A DNA stretch of 32,250 nucleotides from Akkermansiaceae bacterium. Lineage in GTDB: Bacteria; Verrucomicrobiota; Verrucomicrobiia; Verrucomicrobiales; Akkermansiaceae. The stretch covers positions 1 through 32,250 of the forward strand of contig CAIXKE010000025.1 in NCBI GenBank assembly GCA_903919975.1. The letters are read 5' to 3'. This document shows, in pieces, positions 1-7,265 of this stretch. The notes beneath the pieces were generated by a model, which did not search any database, was not told where the DNA came from, and saw only the letters and a list, made by a program, of their open reading frames with translations. Every line of letters starts with the position of its first letter. The first letter of the stretch is position 1. A program made the translations under genes and the position numbers.

Positions 1-189
1 CGGTGCCGGGTGAGGTATTTCACAGATGGCGCGGTGATCGGCAGCAAAGAGTTTGTGAATGAGGCGTTTGCGAATGCGCGGGAGCGCTTCGGGCCGAAGC
101 GCAAGGACGGCGCGCGGGCGATGCGAGGGAGTGGCAGCGGTGCGAAGGGGCAGCTGTGGAGTATGCGAGACCTGCGGGTGAGGGTTTGA
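1..189 (+). CDS. REP-associated tyrosine transposase (TnpA_REP/IS200-like), C-terminal tail only
   Basis: An open frame enters from the left edge and ends at TGA 187-189, giving 62 residues. It contains the stretches RYFTDGAVIGSKEFVNEAF and FGPKRKDGARAM and ends in LRDLRV. This pattern resembles the C-terminal end of the Y1-type transposases that accompany repetitive extragenic palindromes in PVC bacteria. The family acts on single-stranded palindromic DNA with a HUH/tyrosine nuclease, but that catalytic domain lies outside the window, so intactness cannot be judged. The assignment rests on recalled family resemblance. The palindromic elements elsewhere in the window fit a genome with such a transposase. 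Confidence 0.6.
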   Translation, partial: RCRVRYFTDGAVIGSKEFVNEAFANARERFGPKRKDGARAMRGSGSGAKGQLWSMRDLRVRV

Positions 190-214
190 CTTGAGTTAGA
201 CTTCTAATCTGCTT

Positions 215-225
215 CCGCTAAGCGG
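215..225. repeat. Short palindrome next to the REP-type transposase
   Basis: CCGCT (215-219), A, AGCGG (221-225) is a perfect 5-bp inverted repeat with a one-base centre, 26 bases after the transposase stop. It could be part of a REP unit linked to that gene, but it is short enough to be chance. The rest of 190-373 holds no convincing gene. Confidence 0.25.
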
Positions 226-373
226 GGTTTGAAGCGCCTTGCATAGATCGTTGCTACGGCGAGTTCATAGGCGTCATAGTTTTCCGATCTATGACAGCTA
301 TGAATCAATCCATTATGAAGACCGAGCGGCGCGGAGTGAGGCTTGTGCGGAGATATCATGGATTTGCTGTCAT

Positions 374-409
374 AAAAAAATCCCTGCCACACGAGGTGAC
401 AGGGATTTT
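374..409 (-). terminator. Rho-independent terminator of mdh
   Basis: Read on the minus strand, AAAATCCCTG is followed by a loop and then CAGGGATTTTTTT, a GC-centred stem ending in a run of seven T. It lies 22 bases after the mdh stop codon in the right orientation. It is the clearest intrinsic terminator in the window. Confidence 0.85.
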
Positions 410-430
410 CGAGCGCGAACTCAACAAAAA

Positions 431-1420
431 TCAACCGGGGAGCAAGTCCTTGACGGCATCACGCTCTTCTTTGAGCTCGTTGATGGTGGCGTCGATTTTG
501 GACTGGCTGAAGGCATCGATCGGCAAGCCTTGCACGACTTCCCATTTGCCGTTTTCGGTCACGCGAATCGGCATGGAAGCCATGAGGCCTTTTTCGATGC
601 CGTAGGAACCGTCCGAACAAACCGCGACGGAAGTCCAGTCACCGGCCGGAGTCGGGGTGATGAGACTGCGCACGGTGTCCATGGCGGCATTCGCGGCGGA
701 GGCGGCGGAGGAGGCGCCGCGGGCCTTGATGATGGCGGCACCGCGTTGTTGAACGGTGCTGATGAAGTCGCCCTTGAGCCATTCCACATGGGAGATCACG
801 TCGGTGACGGGACGGCCTTGGATTTTCGCGTTGGTGAAATCCGGGTATTGGGTGGCGGAGTGATTGCCCCAGATGCACATGTTGGTGACTTGGGAAACAT
901 GGACGCTGGCCTTCTTGGCGAGTTGGCTCTTGGCGCGGTTCTCGTCGAGGCGGGTCATGGCGAAGAAACGTTCTTTCGGCACGCCATCGGCATTGTTCAT
1001 GGCGATGAGGGCGTTGGTGTTGCAAGGATTGCCTACCACTAGTACGCGGACGTCCTTGGCGGCATTGCGGGCGATGGCTTTGCCTTGGCCGGTGAAAATC
1101 TTGCCGTTGATGCCGAGCAGGTCGCCACGTTCCATTCCGGCCTTACGAGGCACGGAACCGACGAGCAAGGCCCAGTTGGTGTCCTTGAAGCCTTCGTTGA
1201 GATCCGAGGTGCCGACCACGTTGTTGAGCAGTGGGAATGCGCAGTCATCCAACTCCATTATTACGCCTTCTAGGGCTGCCATACCGGGTTCGATTTCAAT
1301 CAAGCGGAGATTGACCGGTTGGTCAGGGCCGAAGACGAAGCCGGAAGCGATGCGGAAAAGGAGGGCGTAGCCAATCTGGCCAGCGGCTCCGGTGACGGAA
1401 ACAGTAATTGGTGCTTTCAT
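431..1420 (-). CDS. mdh: Malate dehydrogenase
   Basis: Cytosolic enzyme interconverting malate and oxaloacetate, for the TCA cycle and redox shuttling. The 329-residue protein has the usual length of the bacterial/cytosolic MDH group. The Rossmann motif GAAGQIG is at residues 11-17. An acidic IEIE stretch after the second beta strand (about 41-44) favours NAD over NADP. Other marks are NPCNTNAL (131-138), the catalytic Asp in TRLDENRA (D159) and the catalytic His in GNHSATQYP (H187). ATG at 1420 places the Rossmann strand at the very N-terminus as expected. It stands alone, divergent from the TetR gene, and is followed by its own terminator. Nothing odd was seen. Confidence 0.97.
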   Translation of the reverse strand: MKAPITVSVTGAAGQIGYALLFRIASGFVFGPDQPVNLRLIEIEPGMAALEGVIMELDDCAFPLLNNVVGTSDLNEGFKDTNWALLVGSVPRKAGMERGDLLGINGKIFTGQGKAIARNAAKDVRVLVVGNPCNTNALIAMNNADGVPKERFFAMTRLDENRAKSQLAKKASVHVSQVTNMCIWGNHSATQYPDFTNAKIQGRPVTDVISHVEWLKGDFISTVQQRGAAIIKARGASSAASAANAAMDTVRSLITPTPAGDWTSVAVCSDGSYGIEKGLMASMPIRVTENGKWEVVQGLPIDAFSQSKIDATINELKEERDAVKDLLPG

Positions 1421-1583
1421 AGGATTGATACGGGAGGCGCAAAGGCTATGGGAGGTTCTGGGGCGAGGTCAACCGTCAAGCTGCAGTTGGCAATTCCTGC
1501 GCTGGTTTTATGGATTGATGCGGGGCATTCATTCCCAGTCCTTGCCGGGATATTTTGAACGGTTAATTTAAAACATGCGTTTG

Positions 1584-1593
1584 ACATTAATGT
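1584..1593. promoter_or_regulatory. Palindrome overlapping a possible -35 box in the mdh/tetR gap
   Basis: ACATTAATGT is a perfect 10-bp palindrome and overlaps TTGACA (1581-1586), a consensus -35 for the rightward TetR gene. A looser outer pair, AACAT (1572-1576) and ATGTT (1590-1594), surrounds it. TetR proteins commonly bind palindromes in their own promoter, so it is a reasonable autoregulatory operator. No good -10 was found at the right distance. Confidence 0.35.
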
Positions 1594-1620
1594 TGGGTTA
1601 GGTTGACTCGGACTTTTCCG

Positions 1621-2316
1621 ATGCGCGATATCAAACTTTCCGAGTCCCAGCCCAAGCAGCGTCTATTGGCCGCCGCCGAACAGTTGTTTGCCGAAAAAGG
1701 CTTTGAATCTGTGGCGGTGCGCGATGTGACGCAGCTCGCCAAGGCGAATGTGGCGGCGGTGAATTACCACTTTGGCAGTCGCGACAGACTGGTGGCGTTG
1801 GTGGTCGCTCGTTACCTTGCTCCATTCAATCAGGAGCGACTCGATCGACTCGATGTCCTGGAGCGGAGAGCTCCGAGCAAAGTGGTGCCGATCGAGGAAA
1901 TTATCCACGCCTTGATTCGCCCGTTGGTGGGCATGGTGGGCAAAACTGAGCTTTCGGAGGCATTGTTCTGCAAGTTGCTGGGTCGGATCCTGGCCTTGCC
2001 GGAAGAGGCTTTGTCGGCGGAGGTGGTGGAACAAATGAAAGTTTCAAACAATCGTTTCATGCGAGCGATTGGTAAAGTCCTGCCGACCGTTCCGCAGGAG
2101 GATTTGCAATGGCGGATGCATTTTCTAGTGGGTTCGCTAGTTCACTTGCTGACGCATCAGGATTGGCTGAGGAGTTTGAGTAATGGCACCTCCGGGAGTC
2201 CGGCGCTGGAGGTCATGCTCGGGCGTTTCGTTCGTTTTGCCGCCGCAGGATTGCGCGAAGGGGTGGAAATCGAGGTGTCGGCGCCCACGGGTCCGCAGGC
2301 TTTATTTGATTTTTGA
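1621..2316 (+). CDS. TetR/AcrR-family transcriptional regulator
   Basis: One-component repressor. The N-terminal DNA-binding domain is clear: QRLLAAAEQLFAEKGFESVAVRDVTQLA followed by the recognition segment VAAVNYHFGSRDRLV. The C-terminal ligand domain is helical and not assignable to an inducer. From ATG 1621 the protein has 231 residues, normal for the family. A TTG at 1603 would add six residues, but it would start inside the likely promoter, so ATG 1621 is preferred. It is divergent from mdh, and a palindrome in the shared gap could be its operator. The HAD gene follows after 64 bases and may be cotranscribed. Its target genes cannot be told from sequence. Confidence 0.85.
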   Translation: MRDIKLSESQPKQRLLAAAEQLFAEKGFESVAVRDVTQLAKANVAAVNYHFGSRDRLVALVVARYLAPFNQERLDRLDVLERRAPSKVVPIEEIIHALIRPLVGMVGKTELSEALFCKLLGRILALPEEALSAEVVEQMKVSNNRFMRAIGKVLPTVPQEDLQWRMHFLVGSLVHLLTHQDWLRSLSNGTSGSPALEVMLGRFVRFAAAGLREGVEIEVSAPTGPQALFDF

Positions 2317-2380
2317 GACTGCGAGCGGGGAAATTGCCGCTGGTCTGCAAGGCCGAGTTGTGGTTTAAACAAGGCAGCTC

Positions 2381-3016
2381 ATGATTCACCGGAGTTTAAT
2401 TTTTGATTTTGACGGCACCATTGCCGACACGCTCGGCGAGACGCGACGGATCTTCAACCAGATTGCCCCGGACTACAAGTTGCGACAGGTGGGCGAGCAT
2501 GAAATGGATGGTCTACGCCACCTTTCGCTCAAGCAGCTATTGGATCATTTGGAGATTCCGAAGCGGCGGGTACCGGCATTGATTGCGCGCGGGACCGGCT
2601 TGATGCGCGGCAATATCACTCGTCTGCAGCTCATTCCGGGGATGCGCGAGGTGCTGGTGGAAATGCGCCGCCATGTGGACAGTTTCGGCATTCTCACGTC
2701 CAATACCACCGCCAACGTCGATCTATTTTTAGAAAGCCACGGGCTGCGCGAGACCTTCGATTTTGTTTCCTCCACCTCCAAGCTCACCGGCAAGGCGAAG
2801 CATCTCAAGGCGATCCGCAAAACGTTTTCCCTGAGGCACGAGCAGATGCTCTACATAGGCGACGAGCTGCGGGATGTGAAGGCATCGCAAAAGGCCGGCA
2901 TTCCGATCGCCGCGGTGACTTGGGGTTTTAATTCGCGCGAGGCGCTGGCGGCCGCCGAGCCGGATTATCTGTTCGACCGCCCCGCGGATTTCCTGCGCCT
3001 GCTTGCCGCCCCGTAA
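2381..3016 (+). CDS. HAD-superfamily hydrolase (phosphoglycolate phosphatase-like)
   Basis: Predicted cytosolic Mg-dependent phosphatase of 211 residues. Motif I is DFDGTIADT (nucleophile D9, acid D11). Motif II is the Thr/Ser in GILTSNTT (about 104-110). The motif III lysine lies in KLTGKAKHLKAI (about 135-145), and motif IV is GDELRDVKAS with the metal-binding Asp pair. The helical cap between motifs I and II marks subclass I. The last residues (GFNSREALAAAEPDYLFDRPADF) match the conserved end of Gph-like enzymes. Its substrate is unknown; 2-phosphoglycolate and similar small phosphoesters are typical. ATG 2381 has a weak AAGG upstream. Confidence 0.88.
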   Translation: MIHRSLIFDFDGTIADTLGETRRIFNQIAPDYKLRQVGEHEMDGLRHLSLKQLLDHLEIPKRRVPALIARGTGLMRGNITRLQLIPGMREVLVEMRRHVDSFGILTSNTTANVDLFLESHGLRETFDFVSSTSKLTGKAKHLKAIRKTFSLRHEQMLYIGDELRDVKASQKAGIPIAAVTWGFNSREALAAAEPDYLFDRPADFLRLLAAP

Positions 3017-3090
3017 TCCTTGGTCGGAAATCCGGGTTTCTTATTTCCGGCGCATTGACACCAGAGGGGTCCGGCGGGCAACCTCCGCCC

Positions 3091-4251
3091 ATGCCGGAGG
3101 ATCATACACCTATAGAAAACCCACCCGACGCCCCGAATCCGGAAATCGTGAGAAATTCTCTGATGCCACCGGCGGTGGTGCTGGCGTTTATCATCATCGC
3201 CTTACTCGGCGTGTTGATCGTGCTTGGGTTGCGATCCGGCATGGGGAAATCCGGCGGTGGTTTTCCCGAGTTAACCGAACTTCAAGCGGAGTCCAACGCG
3301 CTCCGTGATCAATTGAACCGCGAGCGCATGGCGATGGGATTGCGTCCGCTAGAAGGAAACTCCGAGTCGGTCGACGACGTGGCGGCACGCTTGAAAAAGG
3401 ATGCCGAGACCATGGTCGCGCTTGCCACCAGCCTGCAATCGATGATCGCCGGAAAAGACGCCGACCTCAGCGCAAAAAGCTCCGAGCTCATCCGCTCCGA
3501 ACAGCTCCGCCAGAGTCTAGGCGCTGAGGCTTTGCGTTTGCAGGGCGAGCTCCAGCGCTCGCTGGTGAATGGCTCCGATGCGGATCTTCTCCGTCGCGAC
3601 ATGAATACGCTGAAAGCCCAGCGGGATGCGTTGACCGAAGAGTTGGCCGCCGTGCGTCAGGAGTTGGCTGCTAAGGGAGGAGGGGTGGCCAAAGAGGATT
3701 ACGCCGATCTTCAACGCCGCTTGGAAGAAACTCTGCGAGCCAAGGATTTCTTCGAGGCCCGGGTGAATGAATTGCAGGGCGAGGTTTCCAAGGTCCGATT
3801 GTTCGCTAGATCCGAGAATGAATTGCTGCCCGCCGCTGTCGAGTTGGTCCGCAGTCTCCGGAAATTGGAAAATCTGCCGGATTCGGAGATCTCCACGGCA
3901 TATAGCAATCTAGGCGTGGATCTCGGAGCCAGCGTGCTGCAAACCCTCAGCTTTCCGACCGGATCGAGCGCGCTAGCTCCGGCCGATGAAGTGAAGATCC
4001 GCAATCTCGTTGCGGAAATCCCGGAAGGCGATCTTGTGCTTTGCATCGGCTACGCTTCGGAAACCGGCAACGTCGATAGCAACCAGACCTTGTCCTCGGA
4101 TCGCTCCACCGCTGCCGCCCTGTTGTATTCTTCTATCAAAACCCCGAATCAACTCGTCCAAGCCGTCTATCTCGGACAAACGGATCGTTTCAGCAGTCGC
4201 ACCCCGGAACGCAACCAGTTAGTGGAGATTTGGCGGATTCGGAAGAAGTGA
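3091..4251 (+). CDS. Membrane-anchored coiled-coil protein with C-terminal OmpA-like domain
   Basis: From ATG 3091 the protein has 386 residues. The N-terminus is short and Pro/Asp-rich. One hydrophobic helix (about 26-47, VVLAFIIIALLGVLIVLGL) follows, then a long region rich in Leu, Glu, Arg and Ala with coiled-coil character (about 60-240). The C-terminal part (about 280-385) resembles the peptidoglycan-binding OmpA/MotB fold: LSFPTGSSALAP, then ASETGN, and LSSDRSTAAALLYSS. This suggests an inner-membrane protein reaching into the periplasm, in the general style of MotB or TolR partners, but no such partner is adjacent. A TTG at 3055 would extend it by 12 residues. No function is established. 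Confidence 0.7.
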   Translation: MPEDHTPIENPPDAPNPEIVRNSLMPPAVVLAFIIIALLGVLIVLGLRSGMGKSGGGFPELTELQAESNALRDQLNRERMAMGLRPLEGNSESVDDVAARLKKDAETMVALATSLQSMIAGKDADLSAKSSELIRSEQLRQSLGAEALRLQGELQRSLVNGSDADLLRRDMNTLKAQRDALTEELAAVRQELAAKGGGVAKEDYADLQRRLEETLRAKDFFEARVNELQGEVSKVRLFARSENELLPAAVELVRSLRKLENLPDSEISTAYSNLGVDLGASVLQTLSFPTGSSALAPADEVKIRNLVAEIPEGDLVLCIGYASETGNVDSNQTLSSDRSTAAALLYSSIKTPNQLVQAVYLGQTDRFSSRTPERNQLVEIWRIRKK

Positions 4252-4280
4252 GATTTCCGACACCTTTTTAAACCGCCGCC

Positions 4281-5156
4281 ATGCCACCGCCGCCACGTCG
4301 TCCATTTCCGCCTTCCAATGGTCGGAATTCCGGGCCAACGCCCTCGAAAAAACCCGCCGCAGAAGCAAGCAGCCGCGGCTGGGATCCTGTGGCGGCTTGG
4401 TATGATAAACTCGTCGGCGAATCAGGATCGGATTACCATCAAAACGTCATTCTTCCGGCGGCTGTCCGTATACTTGCTCCGCAAGCTGGCGAGTCGATTG
4501 TTGACGTGTGCTGCGGTCAGGGCGTGCTCGCCAAGTCGTTGTTAGAATTCAAGATCGGTCGCTTCCTAGGTGTGGATGCCAGCCCGCGTTTGATCGAAGC
4601 CGCCAAGACACGTCATGGCAAAGATCCGCGGGTTTCGTGGATGGTGGCCGATGTTTGTAAGTCCGGTGCTTGGGCGGATGGCAGTCATGATGCCGCGGCA
4701 TGTCTGATGGCCGTGCACGACGTCGAGGATGCCGTAGCGATGTTTTCCAACGTGTCCCGAGCGCTCAAACCCGGTGGCCGCGCGGTGTTTGTCATGATGC
4801 ACCCGTGTTTCCGCATTCCCAAGCAGACGCATTGGGGGTGGGATCCTGATCAAAAAATCCAGTTTCGTCGGGTCGATCGTTATGCCACTCCGTTGGAAAT
4901 TCCGATCATCACTCATCCGGGGAAGAGCACCGGTGAACAGACAGCTTTCCATCACCGGCCACTATCAGAATTACTGACTTCGTTAGGCAAAAGTGGACTG
5001 GCAGTCGTCGCCTGCGACGAGCTTTACAGTCACCGCCGCTCCCAGGGAACGGGCCCGTTCAGCAAGGCCGAGCATCTTGCCGCTGCGGAGTTTCCCCTGT
5101 TTCTTGCGCTGAAAGCCCTCAAAGTCCAATTGCCATCCTTGATCACCATTCCATGA
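4281..5156 (+). CDS. Class I SAM-dependent methyltransferase
   Basis: 291 residues. The first 35 are Pro/Ser-rich and probably disordered. Motif I is IVDVCCGQGVLAKSL (73-87), followed by the acidic end of strand 2 in FLGVDASPRLIEAA (D99). WMVADVCKSG and ALKPGGRAVFVMMHP are motifs II and III of the UbiE/Methyltransf_11 type. The substrate is unknown. The last four bases overlap the start of the exonuclease gene (ATGA), so the two are very likely translated together. Confidence 0.85.
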   Translation: MPPPPRRPFPPSNGRNSGPTPSKKPAAEASSRGWDPVAAWYDKLVGESGSDYHQNVILPAAVRILAPQAGESIVDVCCGQGVLAKSLLEFKIGRFLGVDASPRLIEAAKTRHGKDPRVSWMVADVCKSGAWADGSHDAAACLMAVHDVEDAVAMFSNVSRALKPGGRAVFVMMHPCFRIPKQTHWGWDPDQKIQFRRVDRYATPLEIPIITHPGKSTGEQTAFHHRPLSELLTSLGKSGLAVVACDELYSHRRSQGTGPFSKAEHLAAAEFPLFLALKALKVQLPSLITIP

Positions 5157-5773
5157 ATTCCTCAAAAACACCTCCTCATAAAGATGCGATCGCCGAAATG
5201 GAACTCTTCGACGGACTCGAAATGGAGCAAGTTTTTGTGGTGACTAACCAACGGCAAGCCGGACTTGCCTTGGACGAACTCATGAGCGCGGGTGTTGTGG
5301 GCTTTGATACGGAATCTAAGCCCACGTTTAGAAAAGGTGAAATCTCCGAGGGCCCGCACGTCCTGCAATTTGCGACGATGGAAAAGGCATTTGTATTCCA
5401 ATCCCACCTGATCGAGAGCCATCCGATGATCATCGATGTGTTGAAATCTCCCGCTCTCACCAAAATCGGGTTTGGCCTTGGCGGTGATCTTCATCAGATA
5501 TCCCAGCGCTTTGGCATCCGCCCGGCCGCCATCGTGGATCTGGACCGCACATTCCGAAAACTCGGCTATCGAAATTCCATCGGAGCCAAGTCCGCTGTCG
5601 CCATGCTTTTCCAGCGCAAGCTCATCAAATCCAAGTCGATCACCACTTCAAACTGGGCGCTCCGCGAATTGTCCGATCGCCAATTGCTCTACGCCGCCAA
5701 CGATGCCTACGCCGCTATCCGGATTTTTCACGCACTCCAAAAAGAGCAAGCGGACGCGCTGGAAGTCGAGTGA
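5153..5773 (+). CDS. RNase D-like 3'-5' exonuclease (DEDDy, HRDC-less)
   Basis: 206-residue single-domain nuclease that should remove nucleotides from RNA or DNA 3' ends with two metal ions. ExoI is GFDTESKP (D52, E54), ExoII is IGFGLGGDLHQI (D112), and ExoIII is YAANDAYAA (Y180, D184), the DEDDy arrangement. RNase D itself is about 370 residues and carries HRDC domains. This protein ends after the catalytic domain and is closer to WRN-type stand-alone exonucleases. The ATG overlaps the methyltransferase stop by four bases. Three hairpins begin eight bases after the stop. Confidence 0.88.
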   Translation: MNSSKTPPHKDAIAEMELFDGLEMEQVFVVTNQRQAGLALDELMSAGVVGFDTESKPTFRKGEISEGPHVLQFATMEKAFVFQSHLIESHPMIIDVLKSPALTKIGFGLGGDLHQISQRFGIRPAAIVDLDRTFRKLGYRNSIGAKSAVAMLFQRKLIKSKSITTSNWALRELSDRQLLYAANDAYAAIRIFHALQKEQADALEVE

Positions 5774-5780
5774 AGCATGA

Positions 5781-5836
5781 GCTCCCGACGGAGCGCCGGC
5801 TTCAGCCTGCTAGTCGATCTTCCGTTCTAAAACGGA
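5781..5836. repeat. Three consecutive hairpins (REP-like cluster)
   Basis: GCTCC-CGAC-GGAGC (5781-5794), GCCGGC-TTCA-GCCTGC (5795-5810, one mismatch) and TCCGTT-CTAA-AACGGA (5821-5836) follow one another right after the exonuclease stop. The layout is like REP elements and may also stop or protect the upstream transcript. There is no T-run, so it is not a classical terminator. Confidence 0.5.
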
Positions 5837-6076
5837 GTGGATTCCGGATAATCATGGCGAGCTGTCTGTGATTCGGGCGATTCTCACCGCAGAGGCACAA
5901 TGGAGCGGAGCGACATGGACAGGAGCTATTCGCGACTTGCCCCGAAGGGGGGGGGCAGCCGACGGAGACGCCCGGGCTACTGTGGGGCGGGCGCTGGGCG
6001 CTTGGTTTTTTCGCGGGTGGTTCTTAGTTCAGTTTTTCGTGGCAGAACTGAATTCATCGCGTCAGAATTTTCCTGC
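5837..6076. other. Non-coding leader before the HupE-like gene
   Basis: No convincing gene. The stretch contains a run of nine G (5947-5955) and a 7-bp inverted repeat, TTCAGTT (6028-6034) and AACTGAA (6046-6052), 24 bases before the HupE start. The reading frame of the downstream gene stays open back to 5900, but its conserved signal peptide starts at 6077, so the extension is judged non-coding. Confidence 0.4.
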
Positions 6077-7198
6077 ATGAAACTTTTCCGATTCATCACA
6101 TTTCTGCTGGTTTTGCTCGGCCTTGCGCCGTTGGTGCGCGCGCATCAGGTGGAGACGGTGGAGTTTGAGTTTCAGGTGTTGGAACATCAGTGGCGTTTGG
6201 TCGGTGAGATGGATATCGCTTATATGCTGCCGGAAACGCGCAAGCAGCCGGGAGGACAGCCGTTGAGCCGGGAGGGCGTGATGAAGGCAGCGCCGGAAGA
6301 ATTAGCGCGCATCCGCCGTGAGACTGAAAACACGCTGCGTCAGTTGCTGCGTTTGACGATGGCAGGTGAAGAGTTGCCGTGGCGGATTGAGTTTCCGGAT
6401 TTCGAGAAACAACCTTTCGCCTTGCCTCAGGAAATGGCGGACTGGGCGTTGCTCACGGTCCGCATCGTCGTGGATGCGCGCCCCGGTCCCGGCGATCTGC
6501 GCATTCATTGGAGCGGCGAGGAGGAGTCCGAACTCATCATTTTGACGAGCGATAGCGAGGATGGGCAAATTGTTAGCATTCAGCCTGGCGGAGAGTTGGT
6601 TTTATTACAGATTGCGGCGACGGGGGAGAGCGCCAGTGTCTCGCAATCGACTTTTGGTGGCTGGGTTCTGTCGGGTTTTCGCCACGTTCTGCCGCTGGGG
6701 CTCGACCACATGTTGTTCATTTTCGGGCTGTTTTTAATGGTTCTAAAGTGGCGGCCGTTGATGTGGCAATCACTGTTGTTCACGTTGTCCCACTCGATCA
6801 CGCTCGCGCTCTGTGTGTTAGGCTGGGTGCATCTGGATTCGAAGCTCGTGGAAATCCTCATCGCGTTCAGCATTGCCTTCATCGGGGTGGAAAATCTGTT
6901 GTCCCGCAAAGTGGGTAAACTACGCTTCTTTCTGGTGTTTGCTTTCGGCCTCATCCACGGCATGGGCTTCGCCAGTGTGATGGCGGATAAGGTGAAGGGC
7001 ATCCCGCACGCTCAGTTGGCACGACCATTGTTAGGATTCAATATCGGTGTGGAGCTCGCGCAAATCACCGTTCTGGCGGCGGCCTTCCTCCTGTTCCTGC
7101 CGCTCAAGAAACACACCCGTAAGGTGCAGACCGTGGGTTCGGCCATCGTCGCTTTAGCCGGTATCGGCTGGATGATCGAGCGGATTTGGTTCTCGTGA
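6077..7198 (+). CDS. HupE/UreJ-family membrane protein, putative metal permease
   Basis: 373 residues from ATG 6077. That start gives a clean signal peptide (MKLFRFITFLLVLLGLAPL, cleavage near ARA-H, residue 22). A soluble, mostly beta periplasmic part (about 23-190) precedes a membrane domain of about six helices (200-373). The membrane domain holds HVLPLGLDHMLFIFGLF (H203, D210, H211) and LFTLSHSITLAL (H239). These match the HupE/UreJ pattern, linked in other bacteria to nickel or cobalt uptake. The long N-terminal domain marks the HupE/UreJ_2 subgroup. No hydrogenase or urease genes are in the window, so the metal is open. Confidence 0.82.
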   Translation: MKLFRFITFLLVLLGLAPLVRAHQVETVEFEFQVLEHQWRLVGEMDIAYMLPETRKQPGGQPLSREGVMKAAPEELARIRRETENTLRQLLRLTMAGEELPWRIEFPDFEKQPFALPQEMADWALLTVRIVVDARPGPGDLRIHWSGEEESELIILTSDSEDGQIVSIQPGGELVLLQIAATGESASVSQSTFGGWVLSGFRHVLPLGLDHMLFIFGLFLMVLKWRPLMWQSLLFTLSHSITLALCVLGWVHLDSKLVEILIAFSIAFIGVENLLSRKVGKLRFFLVFAFGLIHGMGFASVMADKVKGIPHAQLARPLLGFNIGVELAQITVLAAAFLLFLPLKKHTRKVQTVGSAIVALAGIGWMIERIWFS

Positions 7199-7265
7199 GA
7201 AGTCGCATTTTCGGGCGGGATGAGGATTTTCTGCGAGCTATGCTCGACTCCGCGGCGGCGATGGT

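Noticed and set aside
239-1042. 267-codon open frame on the plus strand across mdh
   Set aside because: It lies antisense to a clear malate dehydrogenase, is Gly/His-rich as expected for a shadow frame, and has no family signature.
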